Below, piece after piece: positions 1 to 7,842 of a stretch of 43,124 nt of DNA; position 1 is the first letter of the stretch; each line of letters begins with the position of its first letter. The notes below the pieces were generated by a model. It saw only the letters and a program-made list of their open reading frames with translations. It made no database searches and was not told the origin of the DNA. Position numbers and translations under genes: made by a program. The stretch spans positions 1-43,124 of the forward strand of contig JAJZDA010000008.1 of NCBI GenBank assembly GCA_021851525.1. Reading direction: 5' to 3'. This DNA comes from Actinomycetes bacterium (GTDB lineage Bacteria; Actinomycetota; Thermoleophilia; Solirubrobacterales; Solirubrobacteraceae).

Positions 1-65
1 CCCGGCGCCGCCGTGCGCCCCGGCGCCGCCGCGCCGCCGCGTACGGAGCCCCGCCGTGCGCCCGC

Positions 66-941
66 TCAGGAGGGCGGCGGATCCTCGCTGCGCTGGCGCA
101 GGAAGCGCTGCAGATCTCGGGCTATCGAGTCACCCGAGGGCAGCTCGAAGCTGTCGGGCGAGTCCTCGGTGGCCGCCGCCTCGAGCTTCTCCACAAACGC
201 CATGATGTCCGGGTCATGCTGGATCGCGGCGTTCACCTGGCGCTCGTAGTCAGCGCTGGCGCGCTCCAGCTCACCGGCGTCCACAGCCACGCCGACGAGT
301 CCCTCGAGCTTGCGGATCAGGGCCAGCGCGGCCTTCGGGTTGGGGGCTGCGGAGATGTAGTGCGGGACCGCCGCCCAGAGGCTGGCGGACGGCGTCCCGG
401 CGCGCATGCAGGCGTCGTGCAGCACGCCGATGATCCCGGTGGGCCCCTCGTAGGAGGATTGCGCCAGACCCAGCCGCGCGACCAGCGCCGGATCCGAGGC
501 GAAGCCGGTTACCGAGACGGGACGTGTGTGCGGTACGTCGGCGAGCAACGCGCCGAGCGTCACCACCAGGTGGACGCCGATCGCCTCCGCCAGCTCGACG
601 ATCAGCCCGGTGAACGTGCGCCAGCGGTAGGACGGTTCCGCGCCGGCCAGCAGCACGAGGTCGCGCGGTGCGCGCGGCACGCGCAGCTCATAGAGCTTGA
701 CCTCCGGCCATTCGATCGCGCGCGTCTGCCCCTCCACCATCCGGATCTGCGGGCGCACGGACTGGAAGTCGTAGAACTCCTCCGGGTCGATGCTCGCGAA
801 CTGGCGTGCGCCCAGCGCATCACCGACGAAGCTGACGGCCGCGGAGGCGGCGTCGCCGGCGTCGTTCCAGCCCTTGAACGCGCAGACCAGCGCGGGCGCC
901 CGCAGGCCGTCGGGTCGGTATTTCCATTGCAGCGGCTGCAT
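66..941 (-). CDS. PAC2 (proteasome assembly chaperone 2-like) family protein
   Basis: ORF 66..950; protein QPLQWKYRPDGLRAPALVCAFKGWNDAGDAAS...EGPTGIIGVLHDACMRAG is PAC2-like. ATG at 941 preferred over GTG at 950 because TACGGT lies 7 nt upstream. Confidence 0.85.
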   Translation of the reverse strand: MQPLQWKYRPDGLRAPALVCAFKGWNDAGDAASAAVSFVGDALGARQFASIDPEEFYDFQSVRPQIRMVEGQTRAIEWPEVKLYELRVPRAPRDLVLLAGAEPSYRWRTFTGLIVELAEAIGVHLVVTLGALLADVPHTRPVSVTGFASDPALVARLGLAQSSYEGPTGIIGVLHDACMRAGTPSASLWAAVPHYISAAPNPKAALALIRKLEGLVGVAVDAGELERASADYERQVNAAIQHDPDIMAFVEKLEAAATEDSPDSFELPSGDSIARDLQRFLRQRSEDPPPS

Positions 942-958
942 CCGGTTCACCGTACATC

Positions 959-1915
959 ATGAACTTCGTGTCCACCGGCAGCACGATCTCCGAGTTGCGG
1001 GCGGGGGACGAGGTCCGCGGCGTCTTCGCCTGCGCGCGCAAGGACCGCCTCCGCACCCGCACCGGCAGCCCCTATCTCGCGCTCGAGCTGCGCGACCGCA
1101 CCGGCAGCGTGCAGGCTCGCGCGTTTCGCGACGCGGATCAGCTCGCCGGTCTGTTCGAGAAGGGGGATGTCGTTGCGGTGATCGGTCGCGTGGAGCGTTT
1201 CCGCGACGAGCTGACCGTTGAGATCGTCGACATCAGGCGCGCGGAGCAGGCCACGGCCGGCGGGGCCGGCGCAGCCGCGCCGGACGCGCAGCTGCTCGAG
1301 CGCTTCCTGCCGGTCGCGTTCCGCGACATGGAGGAGCTCGACGGCTTTCTGGAGCACCTGGCGCGGGAGGTTTATGACCCGGGGTACCGGGCGCTGCTGG
1401 AGTCGGTGCTGAGCGACGCCCAGCTGCGTGAGGCGTTCCGGCGCACCCCGTGCACGCGCGCCGGGCATCACGCGTACCTCGGTGGTCTGCTGGAGCACAC
1501 CGTCGCGGTGGCGACGCTTGCGCGTGAGCTGTGTGACCTGCACCGCCGCCTGAACAGCGACCTGCTGCTGACCGCCGCGCTGCTGCACGACCTGGGGCGC
1601 ATGCGTGAGTTCACCTACGGCGCTGAGATCGGGCTCACCGAGCAGGGCCGCCTGCTGGGGCATCTGGCGCTCGGCCAGCAGATGCTGCTCGAGCGCTTCG
1701 CGCTGCTGCAGGGCGAAGCCGCCGCCCAACTGGATGAACCACGGCGGCTGGCGCTGCTCCACTGCGTGCAGGCGCATCACGGTGCCTCCGGACTGCCGGG
1801 CGGGCGCTTCGCCTCACCGGAGGCGCTGGCGCTCTACCGTGTGAACGCGCTGGACGCGGGGGTCAAGGGCGCGCTGGAGCACGGCATCGGAACTGCTGAG
1901 GAGGGACGCGGATGA
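959..1915 (+). CDS. OB-fold/HD-domain protein, 3'-5' exoribonuclease YhaM-like
   Basis: N-terminal OB-like region (GDEVRGVFACARKDRLRTRTGSPYLALELRDRTGSVQARAF) followed by an HD domain (HHAYLGGLLEHTVAVA...LLHDLGRM). Confidence 0.85.
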   Translation: MNFVSTGSTISELRAGDEVRGVFACARKDRLRTRTGSPYLALELRDRTGSVQARAFRDADQLAGLFEKGDVVAVIGRVERFRDELTVEIVDIRRAEQATAGGAGAAAPDAQLLERFLPVAFRDMEELDGFLEHLAREVYDPGYRALLESVLSDAQLREAFRRTPCTRAGHHAYLGGLLEHTVAVATLARELCDLHRRLNSDLLLTAALLHDLGRMREFTYGAEIGLTEQGRLLGHLALGQQMLLERFALLQGEAAAQLDEPRRLALLHCVQAHHGASGLPGGRFASPEALALYRVNALDAGVKGALEHGIGTAEEGRG

Positions 1916-2415
1916 CGTCGATTGATGAGCTTGTCGGCAACAACGATGGCTACGCCAACGGCTTCGAGCCGCAGCACCTGGACGTGCGGCCCAGCCGCCG
2001 GCTGGCGATTGTCACCTGCATGGACTCACGGCTTGACGTGTTCGCCGCGCTCGGCCTGGGTGACGGTGAGGCGCACATCCTGCGCAATGCCGGCGGCGTG
2101 ATCACCGACGATGTGATCCGCTCGCTGGCGATCTCCCAGCGCAAGCTGGGGACGCGGGAGATCATGCTGATCCATCACACCGACTGTGGGATGCAGAAGC
2201 TCACAGACGACGGCTTCCGTGCCGAGTTGCAGGCCGCCACGGGGGTCGCGCCGGCGTTTGCGATCGAGTCGTTCACCGATCCCGACACGGATGTGCGCCA
2301 GTCGATCCTGCGCGTGCGCCGCTCCGAGTTCATCCCCCATCGTGAGGTGGTGCGCGGCTTCGTGTATGACGTCGACACGCACCGTCTGCACGAGGTCAGT
2401 GTCGATCAGCGGTGA
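1912..2415 (+). CDS. beta-class carbonic anhydrase
   Basis: CMDSRLD and HHTDCGM zinc/active-site motifs; start overlaps the upstream stop (ATGA). Confidence 0.85.
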   Translation: MTSIDELVGNNDGYANGFEPQHLDVRPSRRLAIVTCMDSRLDVFAALGLGDGEAHILRNAGGVITDDVIRSLAISQRKLGTREIMLIHHTDCGMQKLTDDGFRAELQAATGVAPAFAIESFTDPDTDVRQSILRVRRSEFIPHREVVRGFVYDVDTHRLHEVSVDQR

Positions 2416-2438
2416 GCCGTCGGCGCCGCGGCGCGCAC

Positions 2439-2456
2439 CGCCGCCGCAAGGCGGCG
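2439..2456. terminator. hairpin with GCAA loop after carbonic anhydrase
   Basis: CGCCGCC-GCAA-GGCGGCG perfect 7 bp stem, 24 nt after the stop codon. Confidence 0.5.
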
Positions 2457-2494
2457 TGTGCAGTGCGGCGTGCGGATAGCGGAATGGTGCGGGT

Positions 2495-2540
2495 GGCCGG
2501 TGGCGTGCGGCCCACGGCCGGTGGCGTGCGGCCCACGGCC
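2495..2540. repeat. 21-bp tandem duplication
   Basis: GGCCGGTGGCGTGCGGCCCAC at 2495-2515 and 2516-2536, plus a partial third copy. Confidence 0.9.
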
Positions 2541-2553
2541 CGCGGCCGTCAGC

Positions 2554-2578
2554 CCGCCACCGCAAGGCGCGGTGGCGG
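2554..2578. terminator. intergenic hairpin
   Basis: 10-bp stem CCGCCACCGC / GCGGTGGCGG with loop AAGGC. Confidence 0.45.
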
Positions 2579-2617
2579 CTTGCGCCTCGGCTGCCGGTCC
2601 GCGACACTGGCCCTGTG

Positions 2618-3043
2618 ATGAGCTCCCATCCCGGCTACCCGGTGCAGGGCGGCTGCCTGTGCGGCGCGGTGCGCTTCGAGCTGGCGGAACCTCCTCAGGG
2701 AGCCGGTTACTGCCATTGCGGACGCTGTCAGCGGCGCACCGGGACCGCCGCGTCGCCGTCCGCGTGGGCCGCCGCGAGCGCGCTGCGCTGGCTTTCCGGT
2801 GAGGAGCTGGTTCGGGGCTGGCGTCACCCGGAGGGCGGCGGCGAGAAATGCTTCTGCGTCAACTGCGGGGCGCACCTGATCTCACGCATGCCGGACGGTG
2901 AAACGCTCGCGATCCGCATGTCCGCGTTTGACGTCGCGCCGGACGTGCAGTTCAGCTACCGCCAGTACGTGGCGTTCGCGGCTCCCTGGGAGCCGATCCC
3001 CGACGACGGGCTGCCCCGGCATGAGCACGCTCGCTCGCGCTGA
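2618..3043 (+). CDS. GFA (glutathione-dependent formaldehyde-activating)/CENP-V family zinc protein
   Basis: GGCLCGAVRFE...CHCGRCQRRTG...CFCVNCGAHL Cys motifs. ORF begins 2615 (MM). Confidence 0.85.
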   Translation: MSSHPGYPVQGGCLCGAVRFELAEPPQGAGYCHCGRCQRRTGTAASPSAWAAASALRWLSGEELVRGWRHPEGGGEKCFCVNCGAHLISRMPDGETLAIRMSAFDVAPDVQFSYRQYVAFAAPWEPIPDDGLPRHEHARSR

Positions 3044-3100
3044 GCTGTCATCGGCGGCCACCTGGCCTGTGTGCCCCGATCATGCTCGCGGAAGCTGAGC

Positions 3101-3685
3101 ATGGACGCTGAGCTCGTAGCCCTGCTCGAGGCGCTGCACCGCGAAGGCCGCGAGTTCGACGCGGGCCAGCCGGACCGTCTGTCCCGCCGCCGCAACCTCG
3201 AGCCGGAGACCGCGGCGCTGCTCGCGCTGCTGGTCGAGGCGCTCGCGCCGCAGCACCTGCTGGAGCTCGGCACCTCCAACGGCTACTCGACGATCTGGCT
3301 GGCCGACGCGGCACGCCGGATCGGCGCGAGCCTGGTGTCGGTGGAGATCGAGCGCCAGCGTGTTGAGCAGGCCCGCGCCAACCTCGTGCGCGCCGGGCTC
3401 AGTGACCAGGTGCAGCTGCGCTGCGCCGACGCGGCTGAGGTGCTGGCGCAGTCCCAGGACGCGCAGTGGCAGTTCGTCTTCCTCGACGCCGAGCGTCCCG
3501 CCTACGTCGGTTACTGGCCGCAGTTGATGCGCGTGCTCGCACCTGGCGGTCTGCTGGTGGTGGACAACGTCATCTCCCACGCCGATGAGCTGCAGGGGTT
3601 CCGGGCGTTGGTGAGCGGCCAGGACGGCGTGCGTGAGGCGCTCGCGCCCACCGGCGCGGGCGCCCTGCTGGTCCTGAGGTCCTGA
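3101..3685 (+). CDS. O-methyltransferase family, class I SAM-dependent methyltransferase
   Basis: LLELGTSNGYSTIWLADAARRIGASLVSVEIE...FVFLDAERPAYVGYW...GGLLVVDNV. Start inferred at MDAELVALLEALHREG. Confidence 0.85.
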   Translation: MDAELVALLEALHREGREFDAGQPDRLSRRRNLEPETAALLALLVEALAPQHLLELGTSNGYSTIWLADAARRIGASLVSVEIERQRVEQARANLVRAGLSDQVQLRCADAAEVLAQSQDAQWQFVFLDAERPAYVGYWPQLMRVLAPGGLLVVDNVISHADELQGFRALVSGQDGVREALAPTGAGALLVLRS

Positions 3686-3755
3686 GGTCCTGTCCTGATG
3701 TCCTGATGTCCTGAGGACCGGAGGACCAGAGGTGCTGAGCCCCTGAGGTCCGGTG
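3671..3755. repeat. 8-bp tandem-repeat array (consensus GTCCTGAG)
   Basis: Read directly: GTCCTGAG x2, GTCCT, GTCCTGAT x2, GTCCTGAG, GACCGGAG, GACCAGAG, GTGCTGAG, CCCCTGAG, GTCCGGTG. Overlaps the methyltransferase 3' end. Confidence 0.9.
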
Positions 3756-3791
3756 GCGCCCAGCTGCTCGCCGGGGCGTAGAGTCGGGTCG

Positions 3792-4823
3792 ATGCATCCG
3801 CTGGGCTCACCGATCGTCCTGGCGCCGATGGCGGGTGAGATCTCGACCCCGCGGCTGGTGGCTGCCGCAACCGCGGGCGGCGCGCTGGGGTTCCTGCCGG
3901 CCGGATATCGCAGCGTGCCGGAGCTGGCCCATGACCTTGATGAGCTGCGCGCGCTCGGCGTCGAGCGCTTCGGCGTCAACGTCTTCACCCCCGGCGCGGA
4001 CGCCGGGGAGCCGGCGCAGCTGCAAGAGTATGCGCAGCGGATGCTCCCGGAGGCCCAGCGCCTCGGCGTCGCACCGGGGCGGCCGCGCGCCGATGATGAC
4101 GCGTACAGCGCCAAGCTGGAGCTGCTGCACGACCGGCACGGCGGCGTTGTCTCGTTCACCTTCGGCTGCCCCGCCGCCACTGAGGTGGCGCAGCTGCATG
4201 CCGCCGGCGCGGAGATCTGGGTGACCGTGACCACGCCTGAGGAGGCGCTGATCGCCCAGGCCGCAGGCGCGGATGCGCTGGTGGTGCAGGGCCTTGAGGC
4301 GGGCGGCCACCGGGGTTACTTCAATGAGCGCGCTGAGATCCCTGATTACGGGCTGCTCGCGCTGCTGGCGCTGGTGCGCGCGGCGTGTGCGCTGCCGCTG
4401 GTGGCGGCCGGTGGGATCGCGGACGGCGCTGGGGTGGCGGCAGCCCTGTGCGCGGGTGCGGTCGCGGCCCAGCTCGGCACCGCGTTCATGCTCACCCCCG
4501 AGGCCGCGACCGCACCCGCGCACCGTGAGCGGCTGCGCGCCACCGCACCGACGCGACTCACGCGCGCGTTCACGGGACGTCAGGCGCGCGGCGTGGTCAA
4601 TCGCTTCATGCTCGAGCACGAGCAGCATGTGCCCCACGCCTACCCCGCCGTGCACCAGATCACCGCTCCGATCCGGGCGGCGGCGAGAGCCGCCGCCGAC
4701 CCGGAGGCGATCAACCTCTGGGCCGGGCAGGCACACAGCCTGGCGCGGGAGGTCGGCGCCGAGCAGCTCGTGGGAGAGCTGCTCGCGCAGACGCGCGCGG
4801 CGCTTCACGCCGTCAGGGTTTGA
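3792..4823 (+). CDS. nitronate monooxygenase family (2-nitropropane dioxygenase-like) flavoprotein
   Basis: PIVLAPMAGEISTPRLVAAATAGGALGFLPAGY...ADALVVQGLEAGGHRGYF...GGIADGAGVAAAL. In-frame ATG 3792 preferred over 3753. Confidence 0.88.
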   Translation: MHPLGSPIVLAPMAGEISTPRLVAAATAGGALGFLPAGYRSVPELAHDLDELRALGVERFGVNVFTPGADAGEPAQLQEYAQRMLPEAQRLGVAPGRPRADDDAYSAKLELLHDRHGGVVSFTFGCPAATEVAQLHAAGAEIWVTVTTPEEALIAQAAGADALVVQGLEAGGHRGYFNERAEIPDYGLLALLALVRAACALPLVAAGGIADGAGVAAALCAGAVAAQLGTAFMLTPEAATAPAHRERLRATAPTRLTRAFTGRQARGVVNRFMLEHEQHVPHAYPAVHQITAPIRAAARAAADPEAINLWAGQAHSLAREVGAEQLVGELLAQTRAALHAVRV

Positions 4824-4825
4824 GA

Positions 4826-4910
4826 GCGCCGGCCCGTCCGCCGGGCTCAGCTGACCAGCGCGGCGCCGGCCCGTCCGCCGGGCTCAGCTGACCAGCGCGG
4901 CGCCGGCCCG
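4826..4910. repeat. 37-bp tandem duplication (2.3 copies) containing GC hairpins, between convergent genes
   Basis: GCGCCGGCCCGTCCGCCGGGCTCAGCTGACCAGCGCG at 4826-4862 and 4863-4899, partial at 4900-4910. Each unit has GCCCG-TCCGC-CGGGC. Confidence 0.92.
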
Positions 4911-5585
4911 GCTGATCAGCTGTGCGACCTGCTCCGGATGGGTCCTCGTCAGGCCGTGACGCGCGCCGCCGATCTCCACCAGCCGGGCATCACGGATCTG
5001 GTCAGCGAGCAGCCGACCGGCGTTTGGCGGGACGACCGTGTCAGCGGTGCCGATCATGATCGTGGTGGGGGCGGTGATGCGGTCGAGCTTCGCCTCGAGC
5101 GCCGGCAGCTCCTCGAGCATCGCGCGCTGCTCCACCAGCACGGCGCTGACCGCCCGGCGGGTGAGCAGCCGCGGGGAGCGCAGCGCGACACCCGCGCCGA
5201 GGATCATCGCGGTGCTCAGCACCGGCCCCAGCAGTGGCGCCGCCAGCAGCCGGTCGATGCGCTGCAACGCGGCGCGGTTGGCGGCGGGGGAGATCAGCAG
5301 CAGCGAGCTCACGCGCTGCGGATGCTCGGCCGCCAACCAGGCGGCCACGCCTCCGCCGAAGCTGAGGCCCGCGACGTGGGCGCGCGGCACCCCGGCGTTG
5401 TCCATCCAGTCGATCACCGCGCGGGCGCTGTGGGCGATCCCCCCGGGCCGGCTGACACCGTCGTATCCGGGGCGGTCGGGGGCCACGACCGGCAGCTGCG
5501 GCGGCAGCCGGCGCCGCACCCGATTCCAGTCACGCCCGCTGCCGGGCTGACCGTGCAGCAGCACAACTGGGTCGAGCTCTCCCAC
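4884..5585 (-). CDS. alpha/beta hydrolase
   Basis: VVLLHGQPGSGRDW...GLSFGGGVAAWLAAEHP...GTADTVVPP...GARHGLTRTHPEQ. GTG 5585 preferred; ORF extends to 5621. Confidence 0.85.
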   Translation of the reverse strand: MGELDPVVLLHGQPGSGRDWNRVRRRLPPQLPVVAPDRPGYDGVSRPGGIAHSARAVIDWMDNAGVPRAHVAGLSFGGGVAAWLAAEHPQRVSSLLLISPAANRAALQRIDRLLAAPLLGPVLSTAMILGAGVALRSPRLLTRRAVSAVLVEQRAMLEELPALEAKLDRITAPTTIMIGTADTVVPPNAGRLLADQIRDARLVEIGGARHGLTRTHPEQVAQLISRAGAALVS

Positions 5586-5604
5586 GACGCGCCATACTAA
5601 TACC

Positions 5605-6408
5605 GTGACGTCAGCGCTCATCCATGACGCGCTAGCGCCGCTTCGATCAGATCCAGCCGGGTCCGCAGTGCTGCTAGATGTCGACGGGACGCTCGCACCG
5701 ATCGTCGATAATGCCGCTGAGGCGGGCGTCCCGGAAGCGACCCGACAGTTGCTGATCGCGATCTCGCGGCGCTACGGACTGCTCGCCTGCGTGAGCGGGC
5801 GGCGCGCGTCGGATGCGCGTGCGATGGTCTCGATCGGCACGATCGCGTACATCGGCTCGCACGGCGCGGAGCTGCTGAAGGCAGGTTGGACGGAGGCGGT
5901 GCTCGACCCGGGGCTGCGCAGCTGGATGCCGCAGATCGCCGCCTTCCGCGAGGAGTACGACACCACCGACCTGCAGCGGCGCCGGATCCGGCTCGAGGAC
6001 AAGGGCGCGATCCTGGCCTTCCACTGGCGCGGAGCTCGCGACGAGGAGGCTGCCCGTGCGGCGATCGATGAGCTCGCCGGTCATGCCACCGCCGCCGGGC
6101 TGGAGGTCCAGTGGGGACGCAAGGTGATGGAGGTGCGCCCACCGGTCGCGATCGACAAGGGCCAGGGGATCGCCACGCTGCTGCACGGCCGGCAGGTCTC
6201 CACCGCGCTCTACGCGGGCGACGACATCACCGACCTGGACGCGTTTCGCAAGCTGCGCCAGCTTCAGGAGAGCGGGCAGGTGCAGCGGGCGCTCTGCATC
6301 GGCGTGCGTTCGGAGGACGGGCCGGTCGAGATCGAGCGCGAGGCTGATCTGGTGATCGACGGGACGGCGGGGATGCAGTCGGTGCTGGCCGCGCTGATCC
6401 CCGACTGA
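5605..6408 (+). CDS. otsB: trehalose-6-phosphate phosphatase
   Basis: HAD motif VLLDVDGTLAPI, CVSGRR, GSHGAELLKAGW, KGQGIATLL, YAGDDITDLDAF. Confidence 0.88.
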   Translation: MTSALIHDALAPLRSDPAGSAVLLDVDGTLAPIVDNAAEAGVPEATRQLLIAISRRYGLLACVSGRRASDARAMVSIGTIAYIGSHGAELLKAGWTEAVLDPGLRSWMPQIAAFREEYDTTDLQRRRIRLEDKGAILAFHWRGARDEEAARAAIDELAGHATAAGLEVQWGRKVMEVRPPVAIDKGQGIATLLHGRQVSTALYAGDDITDLDAFRKLRQLQESGQVQRALCIGVRSEDGPVEIEREADLVIDGTAGMQSVLAALIPD

Positions 6409-6413
6409 GCGCC

Positions 6414-6968
6414 ATGCGCTTCCCGGAGTTCCTGCGCACCGCGGTGCTGATGAGCACGGCCTCCGCGACGCTGCTGGGGCTGGAGACGCTGGCCGGCGCC
6501 AACGGCAACGGCGACACCACGCTCACGCTCGCGGGGCTCGGCTGGTGGGTGGTGGCCGCGGTGATCGGCCTCTGGCTGGGGCGAGGCCGCGCGACCTCCC
6601 GCTCAATCGCGAGCCTGCTGGCCAGCGCCCGCACGCAGCGCAGCCTGCCGGAGGTGAACCCGGCACGGACCCTGCTCAACCGGCTCTGGCCGCTGCTGAT
6701 CTGCACGCTGGCGGCCGCCGCTGTCGCTTTCAAGTACCCGCAGGTGGCGGCGATCGCAGCCGGCTTCGCGATCATCTGGGCGTTCGCCTGGCGCCACCAG
6801 TCATCCGCGGTGACGGCGATCGAGGAGCGTGACGGGGCGCGCTTCTACATCGACCGCACCTCACCCTGGCGTCCGATCAAGCTCGTGCGTACCCCCGGCT
6901 TTCGCGCCAACCTCATGGAGTTCGGCGCAGTGTCGCCACCCAGCCGGGTGGCGCGGCGGCGGGCATGA
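6414..6968 (+). CDS. hypothetical membrane protein
   Basis: ORF with several hydrophobic segments (GWWVVAAVIGLWLG; LWPLLICTLAAAAVAF; AAIAAGFAIIWAFAW), 5 nt after otsB. Confidence 0.65.
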   Translation: MRFPEFLRTAVLMSTASATLLGLETLAGANGNGDTTLTLAGLGWWVVAAVIGLWLGRGRATSRSIASLLASARTQRSLPEVNPARTLLNRLWPLLICTLAAAAVAFKYPQVAAIAAGFAIIWAFAWRHQSSAVTAIEERDGARFYIDRTSPWRPIKLVRTPGFRANLMEFGAVSPPSRVARRRA

Positions 6969-6972
6969 CAGC

Positions 6973-7842
6973 ATGACCGCGGTGAGCAGTCTCCTCGCAT
7001 ACATCCCGAGCCCGCCGAGCAACGGCTTCAACATCGGCCCGTTGTTCTTCCACGCGTACGGGATCGCATACGTGGTGGCGGTGGCTGTGGGGATCGTGAT
7101 CGTGCGCCGCCGCTGGCGGGCCGTGGGCGGTGACCCGGACCTCGTCTACGACGTGGCCAAGTGGGGCTTCCCGGCCGGGCTGGTGGGCGGCCGTATCTAC
7201 TTCCTGATCACAACCCCCAGCCAGATGCCCCAGCACTGGTGGGGGCCGTTCGCGATCTGGGACGGCGGCATGGGAATCTGGGGCGGGGTTGCGCTGGGCG
7301 TGGGCGTGGCCGTCTGGTACATGCGCAAGCGCCTCAGCTGGCCGCAGATCCTGCTGTTCATCAACGTCGCGACGCCGTCGCTGCTGGTCGGTCAGGCGAT
7401 CGGCAGGGTGGGCAACTACTTCAACCAGGAGCTCTTCGGCAAGCCCTCGACGCTGCCCTGGGCGCTCGAGATCTCACCCGCGCACCGTCCGCCCGGGTAT
7501 CAGCGCTACGCCACCTTCCAGCCGACCTTCCTCTACGAGATCATCTGGGATCTGGCGCTGGCCGGCGTGCTGATCTGGTTTGACAACCGGCGCAAGATCC
7601 GCCCGCCCGGCGTGTTCCCGCTGTACGTCGCCGGGTACTCGGCCTTCCGGATCTTCGAGGAGATGCTGCGCATCGACTACTCGCAGTACATCCTGGGGAT
7701 GCGCCTGAACTTCTGGGTGGCGCTGATCGGCACGATCGCCGGCCTGCTCTGGTTCCTCAGGACGCAGTTCCGTGGCGGACGCGACTCCGCAGCGGCGCAA
7801 GCTCAGGCCACGGCAGCGTATTCAGGACCTGACTCGGAGTGA
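6973..7842 (+). CDS. lgt: prolipoprotein diacylglyceryl transferase
   Basis: FFHAYGIAYVVAV...GGRIYFLI...IWDGGMGIWGGV...GQAIGRVGNYFNQELFG...PTFLYEIIWDL. Start 6973 is the in-frame ATG within ORF 6829. Confidence 0.93.
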   Translation: MTAVSSLLAYIPSPPSNGFNIGPLFFHAYGIAYVVAVAVGIVIVRRRWRAVGGDPDLVYDVAKWGFPAGLVGGRIYFLITTPSQMPQHWWGPFAIWDGGMGIWGGVALGVGVAVWYMRKRLSWPQILLFINVATPSLLVGQAIGRVGNYFNQELFGKPSTLPWALEISPAHRPPGYQRYATFQPTFLYEIIWDLALAGVLIWFDNRRKIRPPGVFPLYVAGYSAFRIFEEMLRIDYSQYILGMRLNFWVALIGTIAGLLWFLRTQFRGGRDSAAAQAQATAAYSGPDSE

